The notes under the pieces were generated by a model. It had not been told where the DNA came from. It did not search any database and saw only the letters and a list, made by a program, of their open reading frames with translations. This document shows positions 1 to 9,571 of a stretch of DNA of 64,000 bases, one piece after another. Location: assembly GCA_035711845.1 (NCBI GenBank), contig DASTBU010000084.1:62001-126000 (forward strand), read 5' to 3'. The stretch is from DASTBU01 sp035711845. Its GTDB lineage: Bacteria; Acidobacteriota; Vicinamibacteria; Vicinamibacterales; 2-12-FULL-66-21. The position numbers and the translations under genes were made by a program. Every line of letters begins with the position of its first letter. Position 1 is the first letter of the stretch.

Positions 1-195
1 GAAGCCGACCTGCCGCGGGTGTTCGAGCGGTTCTACAGGGTGGACAAGGCCCGTTCCCGCGGCAGCCGCGATCCCGGCGGCACCGGCCTGGGCCTCGCCA
101 TCGTACGGCATCTGGTGGAGTCGCACGGCGGCCGGACGACGGCGGCCAACCGGCCCAATGGCGGGGCGGTGTTTACGATCGAGTTGCCTGGGTGA
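1..195 (+). CDS. Sensor histidine kinase, C-terminal fragment (PhoR-like)
   Basis: The gene enters from the left edge; only the last 64 residues of the ATPase (HATPase_c) domain are present. The F box (FERFYRVD) and the G2 box (GTGLGLAIVRHLVESHGG) of class I histidine kinases are clear, and the protein ends soon after in the usual final beta strand. Such kinases autophosphorylate and pass phosphate to a response regulator. A phosphate gene set follows directly, so PhoR is the likeliest identity, but the sensor half is outside the window and the phoB gene lies 17 kb away. Family is certain; the PhoR role is inference from context. Confidence 0.85.
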   Translation, partial: EADLPRVFERFYRVDKARSRGSRDPGGTGLGLAIVRHLVESHGGRTTAANRPNGGAVFTIELPG

Positions 196-198
196 GCT

Positions 199-284
199 TG
201 CAGCTTCGAGCTCAGAGCTTCCGGTTTGGCGCTCGGAGCTCACAGCTGGCAGCTGAAAGCTGGAAGCTGGAAGCTGGAAGCTGC
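199..284. repeat. Short-word array, AGCTGGA/AGCTC family
   Basis: The 89-base gap between the kinase stop and the convergent pit stop is filled by variants of GAGCTC, CAGCTGGCAGCTG and GCTGGAA; the right end has three near-perfect 7-base copies of AGCTGGA. No gene fits. It is one of about a dozen locus-specific word arrays in the window. Confidence 0.7.
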
Positions 285-1298
285 TTACGGCGCAATAGTC
301 GCCGCCGTAATCACATACGTCAGCGCCGCGATCAGCGCAGCGGCGGGGATCGTGAGGATCCAGGCCCACACGATGCGGCCGGCAACCCCCCAGCGCACGG
401 CTGACAGCCGTTTGATCGATCCCACGCCGATGATCGCGCCGGTGATGGTGTGCGTGGTGCTGACCGGCACGCCGAGATGCGTCGCCGTGAACAACGAGAT
501 CGCGCCGGCGGTTTCCGCGGCGAAGCCGCCGACCGGCTGCAGCTTGGTGATCTTCGACCCCATCGTGTGAATGATGCGCCAGCCGCCCGACAGCGTGCCG
601 AGCGCGATGGCCGCGTGCGCCGACAGCACGACCCACAACGGGATTGGAAGCTGCCCGTCGTCGAGGTTCAGATAGCCGCCGGCGACGAGGGCGCCGGCGA
701 TGATCCCCATGGTTTTCTGCGCGTCGTTGCCTCCGTGCCCGAGGCTGTACGAGGCCGCCGACAGCAGCTGGAGCCGCCGGAACCAGTGATCGACCCTCCC
801 GGGCGCCGTCCCCGAGAATATCCACAGGATGGCGACCATCAACGCAAATCCGAGCACCAGGCCGATGAGCGGCGCGAGGACGATGAAGATGAGCGTCTTC
901 GTCCACCCGCTGGCGATGATCGCTCCCCACCCGGCCTTGGCCACGGCCGCGCCCGCATACCCCCCAATCAACGCATGCGACGAGCTCGTCGGGAGCCCGT
1001 AGTACCACGTGATCAGGTCCCAGACGATCGCCCCCACGAGCGCTGCGAAAATGACTGAGAAAGAGACGATCGAGATGTCGACGAGGCCGGCGCCGACGGT
1101 CTTGGCCACGGCGGTGCCGAACGTGAATGCGGCAACGAAATTGAAGAACGCGGCCCAGATGACGGCCTTGCCGGGCGTCAGCACCCGCGTCGACACGACG
1201 GTCGCGATCGAGTTCGCGGCGTCGTGGAAACCGTTGATGTAGTCGAAAATCAGCGCGACGAGAATCAGCGCGACGACGGCGAGGAAGTTGGCGTCCAT
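285..1298 (-). CDS. pit: PiT-family low-affinity inorganic phosphate transporter
   Basis: Predicted inner-membrane phosphate symporter of 337 aa with about ten hydrophobic segments. Both PiT signature repeats are visible: GFHDAANSIATVVSTR near residues 23-38 and GGNDAQKTMGIIAGAL near 189-204. GLPTSSSHALIGG lies around residue 102 and VSTTHTITGAIIGVG near the C-terminus. The start is set at MDANFLAVV, which lies seven bases past the stop of the upstream DUF47 gene; a longer reading frame would overlap that gene. The DUF47-pit pairing is a common operon in which the DUF47 protein is thought to modulate the carrier. A candidate Pho box lies upstream of the pair. Confidence 0.93.
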   Translation of the reverse strand: MDANFLAVVALILVALIFDYINGFHDAANSIATVVSTRVLTPGKAVIWAAFFNFVAAFTFGTAVAKTVGAGLVDISIVSFSVIFAALVGAIVWDLITWYYGLPTSSSHALIGGYAGAAVAKAGWGAIIASGWTKTLIFIVLAPLIGLVLGFALMVAILWIFSGTAPGRVDHWFRRLQLLSAASYSLGHGGNDAQKTMGIIAGALVAGGYLNLDDGQLPIPLWVVLSAHAAIALGTLSGGWRIIHTMGSKITKLQPVGGFAAETAGAISLFTATHLGVPVSTTHTITGAIIGVGSIKRLSAVRWGVAGRIVWAWILTIPAAALIAALTYVITAATIAP

Positions 1299-1305
1299 CC
1301 GGGCG

Positions 1306-1923
1306 TCAGGCGTGCTTGACCACGACACCTTCGAGGACATTCGCCACGTCCTCGCAGCGGTCCGTGGCGTCCTCCAGGAAGTCCAGGATCTCCTTCCACT
1401 TGATGATCGTAATCGGGTCGCGCTCTTCTTCGAAGAGGCGGCGCAGCGCGATCTGGTGGGCGCGGTCGGCTTCGTTCTCGAGCCGGTTGATTTCCACCGC
1501 GGGCTCGGCGACCCCCTGCCGGCGCTCGAGCGCCTGCAACGCGATCACCAGCTGGTCGGCCGACACACGCACCAGCCGCGCCAGCTCCCGCGCGTCCGCG
1601 CGCACGTGGTCGATCTGATACAGCCTGATGACTCCCGCCGACGCGTCAATCGCATCCATCACGTCGTCGAGCGAGCGTGCCAGCTCGTGGATGTCCTCTC
1701 TATCGAGCGGCGTCACAAACGTCCGGTGAAGGCGCTGGATGATCTCGTGGGTCAGGAAGTCGCACTTGTGCTCGATTTCCTTGATTTCATCCGCCTTGTC
1801 CCAGATCGGCCGGTCGGGCACCAGCATGTCGTCCAGCAATCCGGCGCCGATGCGGATCTGCCTGGCGAGCGCGACGAAGTCGTCGTAGAAACGTTCCTCG
1901 CGCGGTATCAGTCTGAATGCCAC
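1306..1923 (-). CDS. DUF47 family PhoU-like accessory protein of Pit
   Basis: A 205-aa all-helical protein rich in charged residues, with no membrane segments, matching the DUF47 (PhoU_div, TIGR00153-type) family. Typical features are a first helix ending in LARQIRIGAGLLDDML, a histidine-containing segment (IEHKCDFLTHEII), and a central MDAIDASAGVIRLYQI helix. DUF47 proteins are cytoplasmic PhoU relatives usually encoded next to pit and thought to regulate phosphate import. Here it is the first gene of a two-gene operon, separated from pit by seven bases. A three-unit 11-bp repeat resembling the Pho box lies 47-73 bases upstream of the start codon. Confidence 0.9.
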   Translation of the reverse strand: MAFRLIPREERFYDDFVALARQIRIGAGLLDDMLVPDRPIWDKADEIKEIEHKCDFLTHEIIQRLHRTFVTPLDREDIHELARSLDDVMDAIDASAGVIRLYQIDHVRADARELARLVRVSADQLVIALQALERRQGVAEPAVEINRLENEADRAHQIALRRLFEEERDPITIIKWKEILDFLEDATDRCEDVANVLEGVVVKHA

Positions 1924-1958
1924 TCAAGGCCCCCCTTCGCCCGGGAATCTTAGCAGAT

Positions 1959-1996
1959 CCACCGCAGATTTAACGGAACCGTCATATTCCTGTTAC
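1959..1996 (-). promoter_or_regulatory. Candidate Pho box of the DUF47-pit operon (partial match)
   Basis: Read on the minus strand, GTAAC, ATGAC and GTTAA begin at exact 11-base steps (plus-strand positions 1992-1996, 1981-1985, 1970-1974). A fourth position, 1959-1963, is the poor match GGTGG. A TAAGAT hexamer at 1947-1952 could be the -10 element, but its spacing is six bases rather than the ten seen in the five strong boxes of this window. Confidence 0.5.
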
Positions 1997-2013
1997 ATAC
2001 GGCTCCGACAGGG

Positions 2014-4137
2014 TCAGCGGCGCGGACCGGCATCCTCGGGTACGAAGGAGACGCCGGCGCTCTCGCGCGCGAGGGCGGCCCTGCGCTGCGCCTCCTGCTG
2101 AAGGTATTCCTGGACGCGAAACGCTTCCTCCCCGGACGCCTGGCTGCGACGCGGATAGGTGCCGTCGGCCTGGAGCACGCGGGCCTTGACGTTATCGCGG
2201 AACATCGCGCGCAGCGCGTGCAGCACGCGCTGCTTGTGATCGGCCTGCTGGATGGGAAACAGAAGCTCGATGCGCTTGTCCAGGTTGCGCGTCATCCAGT
2301 CGGCGCTCGAAAGATAGACCGCCTCCTCCCCTCCATTGAGGAAGTAATACACCCGCGAGTGCTCGAGGAATCGATCCACGATCGAGACGACCTCGATGTT
2401 CTCGCTGACGCCGGGGACGCCTGGACGCAAGGCACAGATCCCGCGGACGTTCAGCGCGACGCGCACGCCCGCCGCAGATGCCGCGTAGAGCGCCGAGACG
2501 ATTTCCTCGTCGCTCAGGGAGTTCATCTTCGCCACGATCTCGGCCGGCTGCCCGGCCTCCGCCCGGCGGCGCTCGCGATCGATCAGCTTCAGGAACCGGC
2601 GCCGCAGACCGGTCGGCGCCATCACCAGCTTCTTGAGCCGCGGCGGATCGGAGTAGCCGGTCAGCGCGCTGAAGAACGCCGTGGCGTCCTCGGCAAGAAC
2701 TTGCGATGAGGTCATCAGCCCGAAGTCGGTGTACACGCGGGCCGTGCGCTCGTTGTAGTTGCCGGTGCCCAGGTGTACGTAGCGGCGAAGCCCGTGCGCG
2801 GTGCGCCGGACGATGAGCAGGACCTTCGCGTGGACCTTGAAGCGCCGGACGCCGTAGATGACGTGCGCGCCGGCGGTTTCGAGCGCGCGCGCCCACTGGA
2901 TGTTGCGCTCTTCGTCGAACCGCGCGGTCAGCTCGACGAGCACGGTCACCTGCTTGTTCCGCTCCGCAGCTTTCTGGAGGCTCCGGATGATCGGCGAGCC
3001 CACGCTGGTCCGGTACAACGTCTGCTTGATCGCCAGCACGTCGGGGTCCTCGGCCGCCTGCGCGAGCAGCGCGATGACCGGCTCGTAGGCGTCGTACGGA
3101 TGGTGCAGCAGCACGTCGCGCGCATCGAGGATCGAGAACAGGTCCCGCCGCTGTTCGCCGGCGAGCACGTCCTCCGGCTGGAGGGGCGGATCCCTCAGGT
3201 GATCGAAACCGGGCAGCTCGACGATGCCCTGGAGCACCCGGAGGTCGAGCGGCCCGGGAACGGGATAGACGTCTTCGTCCTCGACGTCGACCTGTTCCAC
3301 GAGCAGGGCGACCAGCTGGTCGGATGCGCCCACCTCGACCTCGAGGCGCACCACGTCGCTGCGCCGCCGCCGGCGCACCTCGCGCTCGACGAGCTCGAGA
3401 TGCGTACGGCCTCCTTCGTCGTCGAGCTCCAGCTCCGAATCGCGCGCCAGGCGGATGACGCTCGACTCCAGGATGGTCTGACCGGGAAACAGCTCGGCAA
3501 GATGGGCCCTGACGATGTCTTCGAGCAGCACGAAGCTCACCCCGTCTGCGCCGGGTATCGGGACGAGCCGGGTGAGGCCGGCGGGGACCTGAACGATCGC
3601 GAGCCGGCGCCCCACTTCTTCCGGGGCTTCGTCGAGCATCACGGCAAGATTCAGCGTCAACGACGACAGCAGCGGGAACGGCCTCGAGACGTCGATGGCG
3701 AGTGGAGTGAGGACTGGCAGCACGGCATCGCGAAAGAAGGTCCGCAACGAGCCTTGCCGGGGCGGGTCGATGTCATCGAACTTCAGGATGCGGATGCCCT
3801 CCACGGCGAGGGCGGGCACGAGCCGGCGCTCCGTGCAGTCGTACAGCGCGTCAACGAACCGGTGCGCGCGGTGCGCCACGGCCGAGAGCTGCTTGTCGGG
3901 CCGCAGGCCGGCGGGATCGGGCGTCGCATCCGCTTCATCGATCTGCTGCTTGAGCGACGCGACCCGCACCATGAAGAATTCGTCGAGGTTCGAGGCCGCG
4001 ATGGCAGCGAACTTCACCCGCTCGAGCAGCGGCGTGGCTGGATCGTTCGCCTCCTCGAGCACTCGCTCGTTGAACGCCAGCCACGACAGCTCGCGGTTGA
4101 TGAAGAGCGCCGCCGGATGAAGGTCGGTCGTCTTCAC
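2014..4137 (-). CDS. ppk1: Polyphosphate kinase 1
   Basis: Makes long-chain polyphosphate from the gamma-phosphate of ATP. The 707-aa product has the four-domain PPK1 layout: N domain (FINRELSWLAFNERVLEE), head domain, and C1/C2 phospholipase-D-like domains. The phospho-acceptor histidine is in KVHAK at residue 436, matching His435 of the E. coli enzyme, and the second conserved histidine is in HLGTGNYNERTARVYTDFG. The start is a GTG that overlaps the TGA of the upstream ppx as GTGA, so the two are translationally coupled; the longer frame upstream runs inside ppx. Synthase and degrading enzyme are thus made from one mRNA. Confidence 0.95.
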   Translation of the reverse strand: MKTTDLHPAALFINRELSWLAFNERVLEEANDPATPLLERVKFAAIAASNLDEFFMVRVASLKQQIDEADATPDPAGLRPDKQLSAVAHRAHRFVDALYDCTERRLVPALAVEGIRILKFDDIDPPRQGSLRTFFRDAVLPVLTPLAIDVSRPFPLLSSLTLNLAVMLDEAPEEVGRRLAIVQVPAGLTRLVPIPGADGVSFVLLEDIVRAHLAELFPGQTILESSVIRLARDSELELDDEGGRTHLELVEREVRRRRRSDVVRLEVEVGASDQLVALLVEQVDVEDEDVYPVPGPLDLRVLQGIVELPGFDHLRDPPLQPEDVLAGEQRRDLFSILDARDVLLHHPYDAYEPVIALLAQAAEDPDVLAIKQTLYRTSVGSPIIRSLQKAAERNKQVTVLVELTARFDEERNIQWARALETAGAHVIYGVRRFKVHAKVLLIVRRTAHGLRRYVHLGTGNYNERTARVYTDFGLMTSSQVLAEDATAFFSALTGYSDPPRLKKLVMAPTGLRRRFLKLIDRERRRAEAGQPAEIVAKMNSLSDEEIVSALYAASAAGVRVALNVRGICALRPGVPGVSENIEVVSIVDRFLEHSRVYYFLNGGEEAVYLSSADWMTRNLDKRIELLFPIQQADHKQRVLHALRAMFRDNVKARVLQADGTYPRRSQASGEEAFRVQEYLQQEAQRRAALARESAGVSFVPEDAGPRR

Positions 4138-5696
4138 GAGCGCACGTCCACAGGTCGAACGACGAGCTGGCGTCCGTAGGTGTCCGCAAACATGTCGGCG
4201 CGCGCGGTGGCCGCCAACTGCTCCATCGTGAGGTCGCCGTCGCCTTCCAGCTCGAGAATCCACACGCCGGCGTTTCGCACGAGGTGCACGTCGCGAATCT
4301 TCTGCAGGTGCTCGGCGTCGAGCGCATTGGCCACGCGCAGGATCGCCGCGAGCTTGTTCACCGTCAGGCGATCCTGGCGATCGAGCGCCACATAGGGCAA
4401 GTGGCTCTGCTGTGGCGCGCCGCGCCGATGATACCGCGCCACGTTCGACACGAGCGCGGTCTCGTCGTCGGACAGCCCGAAGATCTGCGCCGCCGCGATG
4501 ATGTACTGCGAGTGCTTGTGATGCGCCCGCAGACTGACGTAAATCCCGATATCGTGCAGCAGCGCGGCGACCTGCAGGAGCAGCCGCTCGCGCTCCCCCA
4601 GGCCGTGTTCCGCCTGCAGCTCGTCGAACAACCGTGTCGAGAGGAACGCGACGTGCCGGCCATGATCCCGGTCGAATCGGAACTTGTAGCCCACGGTTTC
4701 GGCGCTCCCAAGCACCTGCTCGCTGAAGACGCGCGCGCTGACCGGACCTTCCGGCTGGGCCAGATCGAGGAGGACGCCGGTACGCAGCGACGCGTCCGAG
4801 ATGACGACCCGTTTGGCGGACGTCTCGCCGAGGAGCGTGCGATACACCAGCAGGGCGGGCACGAGTGTCTCCGCCTCGCCGGAGGGGAGACGGAATCGTT
4901 CGACCACGCTCTCCTCGTCGAGCCCGGCGACCTCGTCGCAGAACTGCAGGAACGTGTCGCGCGCCACCTCCGGCGCCGCGCTGTCGACATCGGCGTCGGC
5001 CATCTGCGATGCGGCGAAACGGACGTCGCCGCCCATGGCGATGATATTGGTGATGCGCCGGAGCGGGATGTCGAGACGAATCTCGTCGATGACGTTCGCC
5101 ACGTAGCGCTTGAGCAGCGCGACCTGGACTTCGTGCGAATGGCGGCGAAGGTCGAGCTGCTGCCGCAGCCGCACGGAGCCGAGCGCGTAGACGGCCGTTC
5201 GATGGGGCTCGCCCTTCCGCAGCAGCGTCAGGCTGGTGCTGCCGCCGCCGACCTCCGCGAGCAGCGTCCAGGCGCCCTTGAACGCTGCGTGCCGGCCGAG
5301 CGCGTCCTGCAGTGCGAGAAACAGCAGGCGGCTTTCCTCTGCCTCGTTGATGACGTCAAACGCAATCCCCGTCCGCCGCTGCACCCGATCGAGGAACGTG
5401 TCGCGGTTGCGCGCCTCGCGGACGGCACTGGTGGCAACGGCCGTCACGTCCCGGACGCCGTACTCGTCCATGAGGTGCTTGAACCCCTCGATGGCCGCGA
5501 TGGCCTGATCGATGGTGTCCGTGCCGATGAGGCCCTTCGAGAACGTATCGCGACCGAGGAGCGCGCCCCGGGACGCTTCCTCGATCACCCGGATAGGTGC
5601 GCTCGCCGGGACTTCGGCAATCACCAGACGGATGGCGCTCGCCCCCATGTCGAGGACGGCGATGGGCGGAGAGGCTGGTTCGGGCGTGTCGGTCAT
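4134..5696 (-). CDS. ppx: Exopolyphosphatase / Ppx-GppA family phosphatase (first copy)
   Basis: Hydrolyses terminal phosphates of polyphosphate, or pppGpp in GppA-type members. The 520-aa protein starts with the ASKHA phosphate-binding loop (LDMGASAIRLVIAEV, residues 15-29). A second glycine loop (EVGGGSTSLTLL) follows, and an HD domain begins near residue 377 (LLHDIGIYVSLRAHHKHS). It lies directly upstream of ppk1 with a four-base overlap. A perfect AGGAGGTG lies about 35 bases upstream of the ATG, too far to serve it; a 12-codon GTG frame beginning there ends in the TGA that overlaps the ATG, so translational coupling through a minicistron is possible. A paralogue lies at 23,474. Confidence 0.93.
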   Translation of the reverse strand: MTDTPEPASPPIAVLDMGASAIRLVIAEVPASAPIRVIEEASRGALLGRDTFSKGLIGTDTIDQAIAAIEGFKHLMDEYGVRDVTAVATSAVREARNRDTFLDRVQRRTGIAFDVINEAEESRLLFLALQDALGRHAAFKGAWTLLAEVGGGSTSLTLLRKGEPHRTAVYALGSVRLRQQLDLRRHSHEVQVALLKRYVANVIDEIRLDIPLRRITNIIAMGGDVRFAASQMADADVDSAAPEVARDTFLQFCDEVAGLDEESVVERFRLPSGEAETLVPALLVYRTLLGETSAKRVVISDASLRTGVLLDLAQPEGPVSARVFSEQVLGSAETVGYKFRFDRDHGRHVAFLSTRLFDELQAEHGLGERERLLLQVAALLHDIGIYVSLRAHHKHSQYIIAAAQIFGLSDDETALVSNVARYHRRGAPQQSHLPYVALDRQDRLTVNKLAAILRVANALDAEHLQKIRDVHLVRNAGVWILELEGDGDLTMEQLAATARADMFADTYGRQLVVRPVDVRS

Positions 5697-5789
5697 AGCG
5701 AGGCGGTTCGCTCCCAGGCGCTGTTCAACACCTCCTGATGATAGTGCGAAGCCGAGGTGATTCCCCGGCGACAGCCGGTGGGCGGAGAC

Positions 5790-5822
5790 AAAAAAATGGC
5801 GCGAGGCCGGAAGTGACCTCGC
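5790..5822 (-). terminator. Intrinsic terminator of the TonB-dependent receptor gene
   Basis: On the minus strand, GCGAGG (5822-5817) pairs with CCTCGC (5806-5801) across a ten-base loop. After four bases comes a run of seven T (plus-strand A-run 5790-5796). It lies 24 bases beyond the receptor stop codon. Confidence 0.75.
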
Positions 5823-5845
5823 ACCCGGGCAATGCCCGCCTCTGC

Positions 5846-8800
5846 TCAGAACGTCACGCGGACCCCGAACTGTGAGACGCGGGGCCCACCGACGGTGGTG
5901 GTGATGGTCCCGAAGTCGACGCTGTCGAAGTTGTTCTCAGGCATCGCGAAATTCACCGTATTGAACACGTTGAAGATCTCCCAGCGGAGTTCGACACGCA
6001 CCCGCGAACCGAAGGGAATCCGCCTGGCGATGCTGAGATCGACGCGCTTCTGACTCGGGCCGCGCAGGAAGTTGCGCGGAGTGTTGCCAGCCGCGGTGGC
6101 GGCCCGGAGCTGCGTCCGATCGAACCATCCCTCCTCTGGATTCGCAGCCTGCTGCGACACGCTGTCCTGGGTGGCGCCGGACGCGAAGTCGAGGCGCTGG
6201 AAGCCAAGCCTGAGCAGTCCCTGCTCCGGACGGAACACGCTGAACGGACGGCCGGACTGGAACTGCAGGAAGGTCGCAACTTCCCAGTCACGGAGCAACA
6301 CGTTGGTCCCCAGGGGCAGGTTCCAGACCCCACTCAGGCTGAAGCGATGCGGCCGATCGAAATCGGACCGGGCCCAGTTCGCTTCGATGTTCCGCGAATC
6401 GTTCTCGACCGAGAAGCCCGTGTTGGGTGTATCCGGCCGGCCGCCGCCGGCCGTGCTGCCAGGGTCGGCCGACATCAGGTCCCTGGCCACCGAGTAGGTG
6501 TACGCCGCGTGGAATTGGTACCCCTTGGAGACACGCTTCGTCACGCTCGTCTGGAGGGCGTGGTAGGTGGAGCGGCCGATCGACTGCAGATACAGTGCTT
6601 CCGCGTCGTTGAAGCCGTAGTAGAGTGCTCGGACCTCGGTCGGAATCGTGCCCGCGGGCCCACGATTTCGATCGCCGTTGTAGCCATAGCCGAGGGCGTT
6701 CGGGTCCTGCTGATTGGCGGTCCCGCCGCCAGCCCGGTAGGCGGCCGTGATGCGATCGAGAATCACCTGCGGGGTGTTCGGATCGTTGAGGTCCCACGGC
6801 TCGTTGAGCGCCGTCGCGAGCAGCAGGTTGTGGCCGCGACTGCCGTTGTATCGCACCTCGACCGCCATGCTCGGCGCAACAGCCCACTGCCAGCCGAGGT
6901 TCCACTGCTGGTAGCAGGGCGTCTGGAGATCCCGAGCGACGGCCCTGAACTCGAGCGTCTCCGCAATGTTCCCGGCTCCGCCGTTCACGCCGACGCCGCC
7001 CGTGCCGTCGCGAATCGAGTAGGTGCCGGACGTGCCGCTGTAGACCAACCGGAAAGGAAAGAACGCATCGAAGGGAACAGGCTGACCGTTCAGCACGTTC
7101 GATGAGAACGCGTTCTGAATGGGCACTTGACGGCTCGGTACGGTGATTTCGATCTCACGCAGGATGGGGTAGTTGCTGAAGACCGTGTTCATGAAGGCCG
7201 CAGAGGGGCGATCGTAAAACAGCCCATAGCCGCCGCGAATGACGTGCTTCTCCGAAGCGGTATACGCGAACCCGAGCCGGGGCGCGAAGTTGTTCAGGTC
7301 CTGACCATTCAGCGTGTGCTTGCTGTCGACCCTGGTGACCGCGGCGATACCGGCATTCACAGCCGCAAACTGCGAGTTCTGAATGTTGGACGGCACGATG
7401 ATCGCGGAGAGGGGATTGGAGGAGTCGGTCACGAGCGCAGGGTCGAAGTTGCCGAAGAACCCGTTCTCCTCATACGGCCATCCGAACCAGTCCCACCGGA
7501 GCCCCATCGTCAGGCTCAGCCGGTCATTCACACGCCAATCGTCGGTGACGAACCCGGTGGCGTCCTGCATCAGGAAGTGCTTGTCGGTGAAACCAAACTG
7601 GGTGTCGGCCTCACTCGTGAACCCGAGCAGGAACTGCTGGAAGTGCTCGATCTTCTCGAATTCCGTACCTTGCTCTTCAGGGAGATTGGTCCTGACGTTG
7701 TGCAGTTTGAAGTCACCGCCGATCCGAATGTTGTGATTGCCGCGCGTCGCGCTGATCACGTCCGAGAAGTGGACTGTCTGCTGCTCCCGGCGGTTGAACG
7801 CGTCGTTGGGTGCGCCGAACGACCAGGTGATGCCCCGATTGACGAAGTGGCCCAGCCGTCTCGTGGCGGCCGAATCGTCGAACAGGAGTGCCGGATTATT
7901 GATCCCGAACTGGCTGCTGGTGACGCCGCTGATGTCATCGTCGAGCCGGCGCGTGTTGCGCAGGGAGAAGAAGCCGACCCGCGCCTCGTTCAGGAAGCTC
8001 CCGAAGATGTGCGTATCCCCAACCGATGCGACGTGTCCACGATTGCTCTTTCGGAGGGGAAACGGGGAGGCGAGCGTGGACGGGTCCGGGAATGGATCGG
8101 TGCTTGGGAAATCGGCCCCGAAATACGAGACCTGCAGGCGGTTCGTGTCGGTCACACGGGCGTCGACACGAGCGCTGCCCTGCAGTTGCTGGAATTCCGC
8201 GGGGGTCACCTGACGCAGCTCGGCAACCGGATCGCCGCCCGCGTTGGTGAACGCACCGATGCCAACGACGGGTTCACGCCCGATCATCGCGCCCGTCGGG
8301 GCGGGAATCAGGTAATCACCGGTCCGCGGATTCCGGGCGTTCAAGAGGGCGAGCGCCATTGGGGAAATGTTCTCCGGTTGGAGCGCGAAACTGGGGTTGA
8401 GCCGCCGGAAGGCCGCGACGATGTTCTGGGGGGTGCGGTCGCCCGAAATGAGCCCGAGCGCAGCCGGGAGCACCGCGCGGCTCGACGCCGTGGGCACATA
8501 CCCGGTGTCGGCGTCCGTACGCTGCAGGCTTCCGAAGAAGAACGCGCGGTCGCGGTGCAGCGGTCCACCGAAGGTGAACCCGGACTCGACGCGCCGCATC
8601 TTCGGCTTGTCGATGCCGTGCTTCTCGAAGAAGAAGTCATTTGAATTGAATCGCTCGTTCTGGCCAAAGGCGTACAGAGACCCGTTCAGGGTGTTCGATC
8701 CGCTCTTGGTCACGAGCTGGAAGTTCCCGCCGCCGCTGCGACCGGTCGAGGCATCGTACAGACTCGTCTGAAGCTTGACCTCCTCGATTGTCTCGGGCGC

Positions 8801-9445
8801 CGGCGACAATCCTTCGTCAAGCGTGCCGGTGTTCGACAGCATGCTCGTGATGTCCACGCCGTTGTACAGCACGCTGTTGCTGGTCTGCTTGGTGCCGTTG
8901 ACGGACGGCGATATCGCTCCAGTGTCGTTGCTGCCGACCGGTGGCAGGTCTGCGCTGACGCCTGCCGTTGCCGTCAGCAGGTGAGTGAAGCTCCGCGTCG
9001 ACGATGGGACCGACGTGATTTCCTCGCTGCTCAGCCGGCGTGCAACGGCAGGCGTTGTGCGCTGAAGCACCGGGTTCTCGACCGTCACGGTTACCTGCTC
9101 TGAGAGCCCGCCGACTTCGAGCTGGACATCGATTGTCCGGGGAACGGCGGCCTCCACGAGCACGCCGGCTCGCCGAATCGTCTTGAACCCATCGAGCTGA
9201 AAGGTCAGCTCATACGTGCCGACGGGAAGCGCGGCCACGCGATAGATGCCGTCGTCATTGGTGACGCCCGTCCGCGTATCGTTGGTCGATTTGTTGAGCA
9301 CGGTGACGGCCACTCCCGGGACGGCGGCGTGGCTCTGATCGACGACCCTGCCGTTCAGCGATCCTGTGGGGCCAGACTGGGCAAACGCCGGCGGCGCGAG
9401 CGCCGCCAGAGCGAGTACCAGCACCAGACCGAGTCGAGTCGTCAT
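5846..9445 (-). CDS. Oar-like TonB-dependent receptor with carboxypeptidase-regulatory N-terminal domain
   Basis: Large outer-membrane protein (1199 aa). A signal peptide ends at AFAQS (about residue 22). It is followed by a carboxypeptidase-regulatory-like fold (GSLNGRVVDQSHAAVPGVAV, about 28-110), a plug region (RRLSSEEITSVPSSTRSF) and a long beta-barrel ending in a terminal phenylalanine (FGVRVTF). The start at MTTRLG is chosen for the GGAGG five bases upstream and the signal peptide; the frame extends upstream without support. Such receptors import large or scarce ligands with TonB energy. A strong Pho box and a long structured leader precede it and a terminator follows, so it is probably a phosphate-starvation gene. 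The ligand is unknown; an organophosphate is a guess. Confidence 0.9.
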   Translation of the reverse strand: MTTRLGLVLVLALAALAPPAFAQSGPTGSLNGRVVDQSHAAVPGVAVTVLNKSTNDTRTGVTNDDGIYRVAALPVGTYELTFQLDGFKTIRRAGVLVEAAVPRTIDVQLEVGGLSEQVTVTVENPVLQRTTPAVARRLSSEEITSVPSSTRSFTHLLTATAGVSADLPPVGSNDTGAISPSVNGTKQTSNSVLYNGVDITSMLSNTGTLDEGLSPAPETIEEVKLQTSLYDASTGRSGGGNFQLVTKSGSNTLNGSLYAFGQNERFNSNDFFFEKHGIDKPKMRRVESGFTFGGPLHRDRAFFFGSLQRTDADTGYVPTASSRAVLPAALGLISGDRTPQNIVAAFRRLNPSFALQPENISPMALALLNARNPRTGDYLIPAPTGAMIGREPVVGIGAFTNAGGDPVAELRQVTPAEFQQLQGSARVDARVTDTNRLQVSYFGADFPSTDPFPDPSTLASPFPLRKSNRGHVASVGDTHIFGSFLNEARVGFFSLRNTRRLDDDISGVTSSQFGINNPALLFDDSAATRRLGHFVNRGITWSFGAPNDAFNRREQQTVHFSDVISATRGNHNIRIGGDFKLHNVRTNLPEEQGTEFEKIEHFQQFLLGFTSEADTQFGFTDKHFLMQDATGFVTDDWRVNDRLSLTMGLRWDWFGWPYEENGFFGNFDPALVTDSSNPLSAIIVPSNIQNSQFAAVNAGIAAVTRVDSKHTLNGQDLNNFAPRLGFAYTASEKHVIRGGYGLFYDRPSAAFMNTVFSNYPILREIEITVPSRQVPIQNAFSSNVLNGQPVPFDAFFPFRLVYSGTSGTYSIRDGTGGVGVNGGAGNIAETLEFRAVARDLQTPCYQQWNLGWQWAVAPSMAVEVRYNGSRGHNLLLATALNEPWDLNDPNTPQVILDRITAAYRAGGGTANQQDPNALGYGYNGDRNRGPAGTIPTEVRALYYGFNDAEALYLQSIGRSTYHALQTSVTKRVSKGYQFHAAYTYSVARDLMSADPGSTAGGGRPDTPNTGFSVENDSRNIEANWARSDFDRPHRFSLSGVWNLPLGTNVLLRDWEVATFLQFQSGRPFSVFRPEQGLLRLGFQRLDFASGATQDSVSQQAANPEEGWFDRTQLRAATAAGNTPRNFLRGPSQKRVDLSIARRIPFGSRVRVELRWEIFNVFNTVNFAMPENNFDSVDFGTITTTVGGPRVSQFGVRVTF

Positions 9446-9458
9446 GCCAACCTCCATC

Positions 9459-9571
9459 ACGAACGCACTCCCGCGACGTTCGTACTCGCTGTCCCTGGTC
9501 GAAAACCTGTTGGATCGGCGAGGGCTTCTGGCCCTGTCGCTCCTCATCGCAACAGGGACGGCAGAGCCCTC
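9459..9571 (-). promoter_or_regulatory. Structured 5' leader of the receptor mRNA (candidate regulatory RNA)
   Basis: The predicted transcript start (near 9697) lies about 250 bases before the start codon. In this leader, GAGGGCT/AGCCCTC (9571-9565 with 9526-9520) forms an outer 7-bp stem. Inside it a 9-bp stem, CCCTGTTGC with GCGACAGGG (9557-9549 with 9540-9532, one G-U pair), closes an eight-base loop. Further down, ACGAACG/CGTTCGT (9483-9477 with 9465-9459) makes a 7-bp hairpin ending four bases before the GGAGG ribosome site. I do not recognise a known riboswitch class. Confidence 0.5.

Noticed and set aside
5692..5736. A 12-codon leader frame after a perfect AGGAGGTG upstream of ppx
   Set aside because: The ribosome site overlaps or nearly touches the GTG/TTG start, so translation is doubtful; noted in the ppx entry but not called as a gene.
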